Below are positions 35,370 through 43,733 of a stretch of 64,000 bases of DNA, piece after piece; the stretch's first letter is position 1, and each line of letters opens with the position of its first letter. Under the pieces are notes generated by a model. The model worked only from the letters and a program-made list of their open reading frames with translations. It had not been told where the DNA came from and did not search any database. Position numbers and translations under genes: made by a program. The DNA is taken from the NCBI RefSeq assembly GCF_001623875.1, contig NZ_LWAE01000001.1, positions 310,001-374,000 of the forward strand, in the 5' to 3' direction. The DNA comes from Clostridium magnum DSM 2767 (lineage in GTDB: Bacteria > Bacillota > Clostridia > Clostridiales > Clostridiaceae).

Positions 35370-35563
35370 AAATATTACCTCCTAAAAAATTTATATATTT
35401 TTAGTGATAATGTTATTATTATCATTATTGCTAAAAATTATTAATAAAAATTTATTTTTAACATTGATATATATTGTATCGTTACACTTTGAAATTTTAG
35501 CAATTATTAATATAATAAGTGTTAAATGTGATTGTATTAATAAAAGGAGTGTGTGGATCGAAG

Positions 35564-36130
35564 ATGGAACAAAAAAAGATAACTCTTAGCAATGTTAAAA
35601 CACAAGATATGGTACAGGTAGCTCTTATGGCCGCATTAACCTATATATCAACAGCGGCAATTAATGTACCTATGGGGTCTATTTTAAAAGGAGTAGTTCA
35701 CCTTGGAGATACTATGATTTTTTTAGCTGCAGTATTATTAGGTAGAAAAAAAGCATTTTTATCTGCAGCTATAGGAATGTGTATGTTCGACTTATTTTCG
35801 CCATATATAATTTGGGCTCCATTTACATTCTTTATAAAGGGAATTATGGCATACATTGCAGGAACTATAGCTTATAGGAAAGATTATGACGGCAATAATC
35901 TGTGGAATAATATTATTGGTTTTGCATTGGGGGGCATATGGATGATAGCTGCATATTATGTAGCAGGTGTACTTATAATGCACTTCGTAATGAATGTAGC
36001 TTTAGGTCAAGCGTTGATGCTTTCAATAGGTGAAATTCCTGGCAATATAACACAGGTGGTTGCAGGTATAATTTTAGCAATACCTTTGGGAAGGATATTA
36101 AAGAAAGCTAATGTAATAAGAAAATATTAA
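35564..36130 (+). CDS. ECF transporter S component
   Basis: The 188-aa hydrophobic protein has about five to six membrane segments, an N-terminal MVQVALMAALTYISTAAINVPMG and a HLGDTMIFLAAVLLG stretch characteristic of the substrate-binding (S) subunit of energy-coupling-factor vitamin transporters. No A or T subunit genes are adjacent, so it would share the general ECF module. The ligand is unknown and no vitamin riboswitch is recognisable upstream. The ATG at 35564 (MEQKKI) is chosen for the expected short N-terminus; the AAAGGAG site is rather far (14 nt), so a GTG at 35549 is an alternative. Confidence 0.8.
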   Translation: MEQKKITLSNVKTQDMVQVALMAALTYISTAAINVPMGSILKGVVHLGDTMIFLAAVLLGRKKAFLSAAIGMCMFDLFSPYIIWAPFTFFIKGIMAYIAGTIAYRKDYDGNNLWNNIIGFALGGIWMIAAYYVAGVLIMHFVMNVALGQALMLSIGEIPGNITQVVAGIILAIPLGRILKKANVIRKY

Positions 36131-36132
36131 AA

Positions 36133-36160
36133 AAAGAGAGGGTAATACCTCTCTTTAACA
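36133..36160. terminator. Terminator after ECF S component gene
   Basis: AAAGAGAGG/CCTCTCTTT (36133-36141 with 36148-36156) has A-rich 5' and weakly T-rich 3' flanks, so it may serve both convergent genes. Confidence 0.75.
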
Positions 36161-36163
36161 TTC

Positions 36164-36328
36164 TTATCTGTCTCTCATTCTATTCTTTTCTGCTTTTCTT
36201 GCTCTTCTACATTCTGGGCATCTTACTGGATCATTTTCAAATCCTTTTTCTTTGTAAAATTCTTGCTCACCCTCTGTAAATACAAATTCTTTTCCACAGT
36301 CTTTACATACAATATTCTTGTCTGCCAT
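36164..36328 (-). CDS. Small zinc-ribbon domain protein
   Basis: The 54-aa protein has two CxxC pairs: CKDCGKEFVFT (Cys8, Cys11) and RCPECRRARK (Cys37, Cys40). This is a compact zinc ribbon of the type annotated as zinc-ribbon domain-containing protein in clostridia. The C-terminus is strongly basic, suggesting nucleic-acid contact. Its role is unknown. The start has AGGAGG. It is convergent with the ECF gene. Confidence 0.85.
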   Translation of the reverse strand: MADKNIVCKDCGKEFVFTEGEQEFYKEKGFENDPVRCPECRRARKAEKNRMRDR

Positions 36329-36617
36329 TGAAAAAAACCTCCTTAAAAACCATAGGACTAATATTCTTCTTGATAAATTACCTCCTATGACTAAGGAGAA
36401 TAGAGTACCTTGAAAGAAATTGACCTATTAAAAATTATTTATAGAGTAAAACTCTATAAATATTATACCACGTTTTATCCAAAAAACAATATTCCAAAGG
36501 AGTATTCAAAGTAAAATGGTAAAAATGTATAATAAAACATATTAAAAAGTAGTATAAATAGTATTATAATTAAAATAAAAATATTTGCACAAAATGAGAG
36601 TATGAAGTGGAAACTTA
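36329..36617. other. Intergenic region before repeat copy B
   Basis: No gene is visible. An 11-bp hairpin with a 3-nt loop (ATTTATAGAGT/ACTCTATAAAT, 36437-36461) is present. The minus-strand promoter of the zinc-ribbon gene should also lie here. Confidence 0.55.
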
Positions 36618-36733
36618 AATCAGATGGGATTTTAAATCCCACCTGATTCTTAGTTGAACGAATCCAGGGACGTAGCCGATCTTTACTGCCGCTTTGAAGA
36701 AGATGGGAGTATTAGAGCGGCTAGTCATCGGAT
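36618..36733 (+). repeat. 116-bp structured repeat, copy B
   Basis: This has the same layout as copy A but is on the plus strand. The long helix reads AGCCGATC/GAGCGGCT where copy A has ACCCGCTC/GAGCGGGT, so one pair is changed on both sides. It ends 33 bp before the ATG of the AlbA_2-domain gene. Confidence 0.85.
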
Positions 36734-36766
36734 GAATATTTATATAATGAATTTGAGGGTGTTAAT

Positions 36767-37912
36767 ATGGATAGGAAAAAGCTTACAAACTTGCTAAAAA
36801 AAATAGAAGGCCCAAAGTTAGATTTTAAACAATATATTCAAATTGACACTGATAGTGGAAGAAAGGAACTAGCTAAAGATATATGTGCTATAGCAAATTC
36901 AAAAGGGGGAAGAGGATACCTGATAATAGGAATTGAAGATAAGACAAAGAGGATAACTGGTATAGGGGATTTAGAACTCAGTGAAGAAAAGGTTCAACAA
37001 ATTATAAGCTCGAGAATCGAACCGCCGATACCAATATCTTTAGAATTTATAGAATATGAAAATAAAAAAGTGGCAATTATAAGTATATATGATGGACCAC
37101 AAAAACCATATCAAATGAGAGATAACGGTGCTTTTTACATAAGAAGAGGATCTACTAATGATACAATGAGAAAGCAAGAAATAATCTCTGCTCTTCACGA
37201 AAATTTAAATTTAAATGTGGAGTTATGCCCAATACCTAATAGTGATGTAAAATGTATTGATGATAATATTGTTGATAAGTACTTTTCTAATCAAGGTATT
37301 GAAGTGAATGTAGAAAATAGAATAGACCTTATGGAAAATGCTTCAATTATATATATAGATAAAGATACGGGAAAGTATATGGTTACATTAGGTGGACTAT
37401 TAGTCTTTTGTAGAAATAACAATATATACATACCACATAATATGGTCAAAATAGTTAATAAATTAAATAAAAGTGCTGAGAAAACTGTGATTGTTCAAGG
37501 GGATTTGCGTTCTATAATTAGCGAAAGTGAAAATATTCTTAAGAACTTACTACCTAAATCTTATCCTATAGAAGCAGTGTATGAAGGAATTAAGAATGCA
37601 GTAATTTACAGGGATTACACAGTGTTTTATAAAGAAATAGAAGTTATAATTGATTATAATAGTATTATTGTTACAAGTCCGGGCATATTAATAAAGAGAA
37701 GAAATACAAACTATGTAAATTATGTGAAAAGAAACATGTGGGTTTATGAAAAAGTAATTGCACTAGATAGTAAATCAAAAATTATCAATTCAGGAATGGG
37801 TTTTAAAAGAATGCAAAAAGCATTTAGAAACAAAGGTAGAGTAAATTTTATAAACTCTATTAATGATAATGAGTTTAAGGTTATATATCCTGGTGTTAAA
37901 GGTTTCAAATAA
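36767..37912 (+). CDS. AlbA_2 (Schlafen-type) domain ATP-binding protein
   Basis: The 381-aa protein has an N-terminal AlbA_2/Schlafen domain with KLDFKQYIQI near residue 18, ELAKDICAIANSKGGRGYLIIGI near 33-55 and FYIRRGSTN near 122. The C-terminal part has the GHKL-ATPase-like EGIKNAVIYRDYTVF near 270. Members are putative transcription regulators or defence-associated proteins; function is unknown. The start has a GAGGGTG site. Structured repeat copy B lies directly upstream and could be part of its leader. Confidence 0.78.
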   Translation: MDRKKLTNLLKKIEGPKLDFKQYIQIDTDSGRKELAKDICAIANSKGGRGYLIIGIEDKTKRITGIGDLELSEEKVQQIISSRIEPPIPISLEFIEYENKKVAIISIYDGPQKPYQMRDNGAFYIRRGSTNDTMRKQEIISALHENLNLNVELCPIPNSDVKCIDDNIVDKYFSNQGIEVNVENRIDLMENASIIYIDKDTGKYMVTLGGLLVFCRNNNIYIPHNMVKIVNKLNKSAEKTVIVQGDLRSIISESENILKNLLPKSYPIEAVYEGIKNAVIYRDYTVFYKEIEVIIDYNSIIVTSPGILIKRRNTNYVNYVKRNMWVYEKVIALDSKSKIINSGMGFKRMQKAFRNKGRVNFINSINDNEFKVIYPGVKGFK

Positions 37913-38083
37913 ACTTCAAAATATGGCATAGCGCATATAAAAAGGATATTACATTAAAAGGTAAAAATGATATAATTATGAATATTTTTTAAATGCTTGA
38001 AAATGTATTGAAAAAATATTCTGAATATTATATAATCTAATTATAAGGATAGCACCTAAATATTAAAGTAAGGGGTGGTAAAC

Positions 38084-38491
38084 ATGATTCACGTATTTTG
38101 TAACAAAAGAGGATCAGGAAAAACAAAAGCACTTATTAACCTAGCAAATGAGAAGGCTTTGGATTCAAAAGGACATATTGTCTTTATTAATGATGACAGG
38201 AGACACTTATTTCAATTGGACACTAGAATAAGGCTCATTTCTACAAGTGAATTTAGTTTAAGAAAACAAGAAAGCTTCTACGGATTTTTGTGCGGCATAC
38301 TTTCAGAAGATTATGATATTGAGACAATTTTTGTTGATGGATTGTTTAATATTATAGAAGAGAATCTTCAGAATGCGGCACATTTGTTTTACGCTCTTGA
38401 AGGTCTATCAAAGCAATACAATGTTGAGTTTTTCATAAATGTTAATGAAGAACAGGAGATTCCGGAATTTATTAGAAAATATGTAGCTTAA
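38084..38491 (+). CDS. Small P-loop NTPase domain protein
   Basis: The 135-aa protein begins with a Walker A motif, CNKRGSGKTKALINLAN, at residue 5-20, and has a Walker B-like hydrophobic strand IETIFVDGLFNI near 85. It is only a single minimal NTPase domain. Homologues in clostridia are sometimes labelled PilT-like, but nothing else links it to twitching motility. The ATG at 38084 with AAGGGGTGG is preferred over a GTG three codons earlier. A hairpin follows at 38553. Confidence 0.7.
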   Translation: MIHVFCNKRGSGKTKALINLANEKALDSKGHIVFINDDRRHLFQLDTRIRLISTSEFSLRKQESFYGFLCGILSEDYDIETIFVDGLFNIIEENLQNAAHLFYALEGLSKQYNVEFFINVNEEQEIPEFIRKYVA

Positions 38492-38552
38492 ATTATTTGA
38501 ATATTCAATTACATCGGCTATTTTTTAGAAAATAACATCAGGTTTATATACT

Positions 38553-38590
38553 AAGGCTGGATTTATAAAATCCAGCCTTAAATTACTTTA
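38553..38590 (+). terminator. Terminator-like hairpin after P-loop gene
   Basis: AAGGCTGGATTT pairs with AAATCCAGCCTT (38553-38564 with 38568-38579). The downstream sequence is only mildly T-rich. Confidence 0.65.
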
Positions 38591-38786
38591 TCCATAAAAG
38601 TAAGAATTCAAATAACCAATCTTGCATAAATTACATCATTTCAGTAAAGTATTATATGTATGTAATAAATTTTACCATAAACATATATTATGTGTATTTA
38701 AATATTGATAAAAATATACTTTATATATATACTATAACTTATAACAAGGAATGACAATTTAAAACATTAGAAAGGTAGGGATTGAA

Positions 38787-40007
38787 GTGGCTAGCATTTA
38801 TGACACTTTATTAGACCGCGGATACATAAAGCAGGTTACTCATGAAGAGGAGTTAAGAGAGTTATTAGAAAAGGAGAAAATAACATTTTACATAGGGTTT
38901 GACCCAACAGCAGATAGTTTACATGTAGGACATTTTGTACAGATGATGGTTATGACACATATGCAAAGAGAAGGACATAGGCCTATAGCTCTATTAGGTG
39001 GCGGAACTACAATGGTTGGAGACCCAAGCGGCAAAACTGATATGAGAAAAATGCTTACTAAGGAACAGATACAACATAATGCTGAATGTTTTAAAAAGCA
39101 ATTTTCTAAGCTTATAGACTTTAGTGATGACAAAGCAATAATGGACAATAATGCAAATTGGTTATTAGGGCTTAACTATGTGGAGTTTTTAAGAGAAGTT
39201 GGAGCGCTTTTTTCTGTAAATAGAATGCTTACTGCTGAATGTTATAAGCAAAGACTTGAAAAAGGATTAACTTTTCTTGAGTTTAACTATATGCTAATGC
39301 AAAGTTATGATTTCTTAGAGCTTAACAGAAGATATAACTGTGTACTCCAAATGGGCGGGGACGATCAATGGTCTAACATAATATCAGGAGTAGATTTAAT
39401 AAGAAGAAAAGAGAGTAAGCCAGCATATGGTATGACATTTGCACTATTAACTAATAGTGAAGGTAAGAAAATGGGTAAAACAGAAAAAGGAGCATTATGG
39501 TTAGACCCTGAGAAAACATCTCCATATGAATTCTACCAGTACTGGAGAAACATTGCTGATGCAGATGTTGAAAAGTGTTTAGCGCTTTTAACTTTCTTGC
39601 CTATGGATGAGGTTAGAAGATTAGGAGCACTTGAAGGTGCTGAAATAAATGAAGCTAAAAAAGTTCTTGCTTATGAAGTCACTAAGCTTATTCATAGTGA
39701 GGAAGATGCACAGAATGCCAAGAATGCTGCAGAAGCTTTATTTTCAGGTGGTCAAGATATGAGTGCTGTTCCGACAGTTACTATAGACAAGGATACATTG
39801 GGATGTACTATAATAGATTTACTTGTAAGTACAAAAATATTACCATCAAAAAGTGAAGCTAGAAGATTAGTACAGCAGGGTGGACTTACAATACATGATG
39901 AAAAGATTACTGATGCAAACATGGTAGTAACAGAAGATAAATTTAAAGATGGAAGTATGTTAATAAGAAGAGGAAAAAAGAACTATAATAGAATAGTCCT
40001 TGAATAG
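38787..40007 (+). CDS. tyrS: Tyrosyl-tRNA synthetase
   Basis: The 406-aa class I synthetase charges tRNA-Tyr. The HIGH-type motif is in DSLHVGHF near residue 45, the KMSKS-type loop is [10 protein letters not shown] near 231, and [10 protein letters not shown] near 190 is the tyrosine-binding region. A C-terminal S4 RNA-binding domain (about 340-406) contains [13 protein letters not shown]. The GTG start at 38787 follows a GGTAGGG site. No T-box is seen in the 295-bp upstream gap, which is otherwise featureless apart from the terminator-like hairpin at 38553. Confidence 0.95.
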   Translation: MASIYDTLLDRGYIKQVTHEEELRELLEKEKITFYIGFDPTADSLHVGHFVQMMVMTHMQREGHRPIALLGGGTTMVGDPSGKTDMRKMLTKEQIQHNAECFKKQFSKLIDFSDDKAIMDNNANWLLGLNYVEFLREVGALFSVNRMLTAECYKQRLEKGLTFLEFNYMLMQSYDFLELNRRYNCVLQMGGDDQWSNIISGVDLIRRKESKPAYGMTFALLTNSEGKKMGKTEKGALWLDPEKTSPYEFYQYWRNIADADVEKCLALLTFLPMDEVRRLGALEGAEINEAKKVLAYEVTKLIHSEEDAQNAKNAAEALFSGGQDMSAVPTVTIDKDTLGCTIIDLLVSTKILPSKSEARRLVQQGGLTIHDEKITDANMVVTEDKFKDGSMLIRRGKKNYNRIVLE

Positions 40008-40042
40008 AAGACAGTGACTTTATAGAGTCACTGTCTTTCCTT
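40008..40042. terminator. Bidirectional terminator between tyrS and rimI
   Basis: AAGACAGTGACT/AGTCACTGTCTT (40008-40019 with 40026-40037) is followed by TCCTT. Confidence 0.82.
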
Positions 40043-40490
40043 ATACATTATGTTTCCACATTATTACTGCATCTTCTTTATTATCTCCATAGTACTCTTT
40101 CCTGATACCTTGCTCTAAAAATCCATATTTTTTATAAAGATTCTGAGCTACTAGATTTGACTTTCTTACTTCTAAAGTAAGGCTAGTTATTAACTCTGTA
40201 TGGCATATTTCTATAAGTGCCTCTAGTAAAAGGTTTCCGGCACCTATTCCTCTGTATTCAGGGTGTACAGCTATATTAGTTATATGACCTTCGTCTAAAA
40301 TGAGCCACATACCAGCATATCCAATGAGTATTCCATCTTTTTTTGCTACAACATATCGTGCAAATTTATTGATTTCAATTTCTCTCTCGAAAGATTCTCT
40401 GCTCCATGGGGTTGGAAAGCTTAAAGCATCTATTTTCAAAACGCTATCAACATGCTCAAGCTTTAATGAAAGTATTTCAATGTTATTCAT
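40041..40490 (-). CDS. rimI: Ribosomal protein S18-alanine N-acetyltransferase
   Basis: The 149-aa GNAT acetyltransferase modifies the N-terminus of ribosomal protein S18 in model organisms. The acetyl-CoA motif is in ITNIAVHPEYRGIGAGNLLLE near residue 73-93, and NLVAQNLYKKYGFLEQGIRKEYY near 112-134 is the RimI-type C-terminal motif. The ATG at 40490 overlaps the end of tsaB by 8 bp, and a GGAG lies upstream. It is the last gene of the tsaE-tsaB-rimI set. Confidence 0.88.
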   Translation of the reverse strand: MNNIEILSLKLEHVDSVLKIDALSFPTPWSRESFEREIEINKFARYVVAKKDGILIGYAGMWLILDEGHITNIAVHPEYRGIGAGNLLLEALIEICHTELITSLTLEVRKSNLVAQNLYKKYGFLEQGIRKEYYGDNKEDAVIMWKHNV

Positions 40491-41196
40491 TCTGGGATGA
40501 CTCCATCTTTTTATCATACTCCCTTTCGGCCTGAGACTTTCTAAGATAAAATGGAGCGAAGGTATATAAGTCATCATGTATTCCAGAACTGAGGAGATTC
40601 AAGCCTAGCTCTCCTAAGGATGATGCTCTTACTAAATTTAAATGAGTAGGGGCAAAACGAACATTTTGAATACTAGAGGAAAGATCATCTTTAAATTTAG
40701 GAACTGCATCACCAATAAAACAAATGGATTGATTATGCTTGCTTAGAAGCGAAATTAAATCCTCTATGGAAATAACCATGTGCTCGCTTATCGTGTGTAG
40801 CTTGTTATCTACAAATGTATACAAGGCAGTATAAACATTACCTCTAAGAGCATCTAGAATAGGGCATATAATTCCAGAAGTATATGCTAAATTGTAAGCA
40901 AGTGCATCTAGAGAAGAAATACCGACAAAGGGCTTCCCAGTGCCTTGACTTAACCCTTTAATAACAGAAGCTCCTATTCTAAGTCCTGTAAATGATCCTG
41001 GGCCTTTGGATACCACAAAACCATCTATAGAAGCAATATCTAGTTTCAAATTTTTTAGTAAACTATCAATCATAGACATAAGCACTACTGAATGCTGCTT
41101 TTTATAATTAAAGGTTATTTCAGCAAGCAACCTATCATCTTCAAGTACAGCGCAGGTTGCTGATTCTGTAGACGAATCTAAACTTAAAATTTTCAT
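40483..41196 (-). CDS. tsaB: tRNA threonylcarbamoyladenosine biosynthesis protein TsaB
   Basis: The 237-aa ASKHA-fold partner of TsaD works in t6A37 tRNA modification. The N-terminus ILSLDSSTESATCAVL and the KGPGSFTGLRIG motif near residue 68 identify it. It lies 3 bp downstream of tsaE and overlaps rimI. The catalytic partner tsaD is not in the window. Confidence 0.93.
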   Translation of the reverse strand: MKILSLDSSTESATCAVLEDDRLLAEITFNYKKQHSVVLMSMIDSLLKNLKLDIASIDGFVVSKGPGSFTGLRIGASVIKGLSQGTGKPFVGISSLDALAYNLAYTSGIICPILDALRGNVYTALYTFVDNKLHTISEHMVISIEDLISLLSKHNQSICFIGDAVPKFKDDLSSSIQNVRFAPTHLNLVRASSLGELGLNLLSSGIHDDLYTFAPFYLRKSQAEREYDKKMESSQNE

Positions 41197-41199
41197 GTT

Positions 41200-41655
41200 T
41201 TATTTTAACTCCTTTATATAACTATATCTGTCACCATAATATTGTATTATAATTTTCCTAAAGTTTATACCAAGTTCCGGTACCTTTTTTATCTCCACCC
41301 ATATATGTTCTTTTGGAATTAGATCTTCTATGTAATTTGCCCATTCTATAATACTTACAGCATCGCTGAATATATATTCGTCAAAGCCTATAGCTTCAAT
41401 TTCATCTGGATCATTAACTCTATAAACATCAAAATGATATAACTTTAAACGACCTTCATATTCATTTACAATGGTAAAGGTAGGACTAGTTATTGGGGAG
41501 GATATCTCTAATCCCTCAGCAATACCTTTGGTAAAATGAGTTTTTCCTGTTCCAAGATCACCAGTAAGACAGATTATGTCACCAGGATGGACTATATTTC
41601 CAAGCTGCTTGCCTAAATTCATAGTGTCTTCTAAGCTATCAACGATAAATTCCAT
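41200..41655 (-). CDS. tsaE: tRNA threonylcarbamoyladenosine biosynthesis ATPase TsaE
   Basis: The 151-aa P-loop ATPase supports the TsaB-TsaD complex in t6A synthesis. Walker A, LTGDLGTGKTHFTKG, lies near residue 32-46, followed by SPTFTIVNEYEG and YHFDVYRV motifs typical of TsaE. It is the first gene of the minus-strand group and is preceded by a GAGGTG site. Confidence 0.93.
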   Translation of the reverse strand: MEFIVDSLEDTMNLGKQLGNIVHPGDIICLTGDLGTGKTHFTKGIAEGLEISSPITSPTFTIVNEYEGRLKLYHFDVYRVNDPDEIEAIGFDEYIFSDAVSIIEWANYIEDLIPKEHIWVEIKKVPELGINFRKIIIQYYGDRYSYIKELK

Positions 41656-41797
41656 TATAATTCACCTCATAGATATTTTATCCAAAATAGCACAAAAAGA
41701 AAAGAAACATTAACTTTTTATTCTTATTTATTTGCAATGTTAAAATACATTATGTAAAATATATATATTATTCATTCAATGTATAGAGGTGAAAAAG

Positions 41798-42754
41798 GTG
41801 CAGAAAAAATTAAGTCTACTTCTAATTATATATATAGTACTTTTAACCGGATGTAGTAAAGAGCCACAAAATACTGCTATAAATAATAATGAAGTCGTAA
41901 AAATGGAGACTAGAAAAGATATAGATTTAAATATTATAACTACGGATAAGCTGCTTTATGGCATGGTGAAAAATATAGTAGGGGATAGACATTTAGTTGA
42001 ATATATGTTCAAAAATAGGGAAAGGGAATTAGGTTTTCAATTTTCAGAGGACAGTTTGAATAATATAGCGAAAAAGGACTTATTTATATATATGGGCGCT
42101 GGGCTTGAACCATGGATAAATGATTTTGTAGATAAACTTAATAAAAATAAAGTGGGCGTAATAAATGTTTCAAGGGGAGTTAAGCTTTTATCATATAGTA
42201 AGGTAGTAAAATATAAGGACTCTGTGCTTAAAGATAATCCTTATTATCTATCAAATTTAGATAACTATAAAATAGCATTGATGAATATCAAAAACTCTAT
42301 TCAAGATAAAGATCCTAAAAATAGAGATATATATGAAAAAAATTTTTCTGTAGCACTAAAGAATCTGGAGAATTATCAAAAGGAGTTAAAATCCGCCTGT
42401 GATAACTTAACGGAATTTACATTTATAGTTGTTGAAGATGAACTAAGTTATTTTGTAAAATACAATAATTTTAAGATATTAGATATAAATAGAGATAAAG
42501 ATACAGTTAAAATAATGCCTGTTGATAAAACTGCAAAGCTAGATCTAGAATCTAAGTTGAAAGATAATAAAAAAATAGTTATTTTATATAACAGTGATGA
42601 AGTTTTAAAAAGTAATGAAGATATAATAAAAAACTACAATATTAAAGCTATAAATATGAAGACATATAGTATAGATACTAGCTATGAAGATGTCCTTAAA
42701 GGTAACATTGAAAGACTAAAGGCCTTTTATGAAAAGGAATCTGCTGTAAAATAA
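41798..42754 (+). CDS. Divergent metal ABC transporter substrate-binding-like lipoprotein (orphan)
   Basis: The product of about 318 aa has a lipoprotein signal: basic start, hydrophobic core LLLIIYIVLL and lipobox LTGC near residue 19. The rest follows the ZnuA/cluster A-I fold pattern: DLNIITTDKLLYGMVKNIVGD, an ARKD-like IAKKDLFIYMGAGLEPWI near 105 and a coiled central helix. The usual histidine ligands are not seen; for instance NPYYLSNLDN replaces the typical NPHxWLDP. No permease or ATPase gene is adjacent. The GTG at 41798 is chosen because AGAGGTG lies 6 bases before it; a GTG at 41789 overlaps that site. Confidence 0.7.
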   Translation: MQKKLSLLLIIYIVLLTGCSKEPQNTAINNNEVVKMETRKDIDLNIITTDKLLYGMVKNIVGDRHLVEYMFKNRERELGFQFSEDSLNNIAKKDLFIYMGAGLEPWINDFVDKLNKNKVGVINVSRGVKLLSYSKVVKYKDSVLKDNPYYLSNLDNYKIALMNIKNSIQDKDPKNRDIYEKNFSVALKNLENYQKELKSACDNLTEFTFIVVEDELSYFVKYNNFKILDINRDKDTVKIMPVDKTAKLDLESKLKDNKKIVILYNSDEVLKSNEDIIKNYNIKAINMKTYSIDTSYEDVLKGNIERLKAFYEKESAVK

Positions 42755-42781
42755 TTCTGTGAAAAAAATATAAAAAAATGC

Positions 42782-42810
42782 TTGCATTTTAAATATATGT
42801 AATGTATAAT
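42782..42810 (+). promoter_or_regulatory. Promoter of tRNA-Trp gene
   Basis: TTGCAT (42782-42787) and TATAAT (42805-42810) are separated by 17 bp, ending 13 bp before the tRNA. Confidence 0.85.
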
Positions 42811-42823
42811 AAATATTGTTCTT

Positions 42824-42898
42824 AGGGGTATGGCTCAACGGTAGAGTAGTGGTCTCCAAAACCATTGGTTGTGGGTTCAAATCCTACTGCCCCTGCCA
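42824..42898 (+). tRNA. tRNA-Trp (anticodon CCA)
   Basis: The 75-nt cloverleaf has acceptor stem AGGGGTA/TGCCCCT, anticodon loop CTCCAAA (anticodon CCA at 42855-42857) and T-loop TTCAAAT; discriminator G and the 3' CCA are encoded. It is a single gene with its own promoter and terminator. Confidence 0.95.
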
Positions 42899-42944
42899 AA
42901 GAAAAAAGTCTGTGGAAATAATATTCTACAGGCTTTTTTCTTTG
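42898..42944 (+). terminator. Terminator after tRNA-Trp
   Basis: AAAGAAAAAAGTCTGTGGA pairs with TCTACAGGCTTTTTTCTTT around 42898-42944; the right arm provides the T-run. Confidence 0.85.
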
Positions 42945-43680
42945 GCGATTTTTGTTTTTTGTAAAACCTTTAGATTTTGTCTTAGAATACACAAGATAAT
43001 ATTAAAAATATTTTTAAACAATAGGTATAAAAAGAAAAAAGTTTGCAATCATGTGTCGGAAAAAGAATATTAAAAATGATACTAATTATATTATTTTATA
43101 AAAATTATAAAAGTTATTTGAATTTAAATTAAAGTTTACTAAAAATTTAACAATATATAAGACGATATATACAAGTTAGTAACAGTATTTATTTCGCGAG
43201 ATAAATTTTGGAAAACAAGATAACGATTACAAAGTGATAAAATTTGAAAAATGACAGTGAAATAGTTGGTAGAAAAATAATCTAGAATTATTAAAAAAAT
43301 CAAAAAAAATTTTGCAATTTAGAATGGAACTATGATAATATAGGAATATAATATAAAATCTTGTAAATAAGCCCCTTTTTAGTAGTGATTTCACAGGTTT
43401 TATTACAATATTTACCAGTAAAATTAATAATTCACTGGCGGCTTAAAGTTATAATATAACATTACATGTAATATGTGTAAAATATTAATTTTGCATTGAA
43501 AAACCTTAAGCAAATAAAGATATTTTCTCAAAGTTTTGATTTTTTAAAAAATACATGTTTATTTTTTAACATTTTTTCGTTAATTATCTTTTCTTTTTAA
43601 TATAAAAGCAGTATAATTATAAATGTAACTATACAATTATTCTCAAATAAAAAAAATAATAGGGTTTTAGGCAATATTAT
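42945..43680 (+). promoter_or_regulatory. Long AT-rich leader/promoter region of the Wood-Ljungdahl cluster
   Basis: About 735 bp without a credible gene. A possible promoter has TTGCAA (43312-43317) and TAATAT or GATAAT near 43334-43341. A second TATAAT lies at 43612-43617 with no good -35 box. Between them a structured segment (43368-43445) is seen. This is the only long noncoding stretch ahead of cooS, so it probably holds the main control region of the cluster. Confidence 0.55.
43368..43445 (+). promoter_or_regulatory. Candidate structured leader element upstream of cooS
   Basis: TAAGCC (43368-43373) pairs with GGCTTA (43440-43445), and inside it AGTGA (near 43384-43388) pairs with TCACT (near 43432-43436). 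This gives a closed two-step helix around a 43-nt loop region. It does not match a riboswitch class I know; the fold is by eye. Confidence 0.4.
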
Positions 43681-43712
43681 GGATTACATCCATTTAGTTC
43701 ATGGATTAATCC
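43681..43712 (+). repeat. Hairpin directly upstream of cooS ribosome binding site
   Basis: GGATTACATCCAT (43681-43693) pairs with ATGGATTAATCC (43701-43712), 12 bp with one bulge, ending 5 bases before AGGAGGG. No T-run. Confidence 0.8.
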
Positions 43713-43733
43713 TACAAGGAGGGAATTATTAAA

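Noticed and set aside
38492-38786. T-box leader before tyrS
   Set aside because: No GGGTGGTACCGCG-like sequence or competing terminator is present.
42816-43073. 85-codon plus-strand ORF
   Set aside because: It runs through the tRNA-Trp gene and its terminator, so it is a chance frame.
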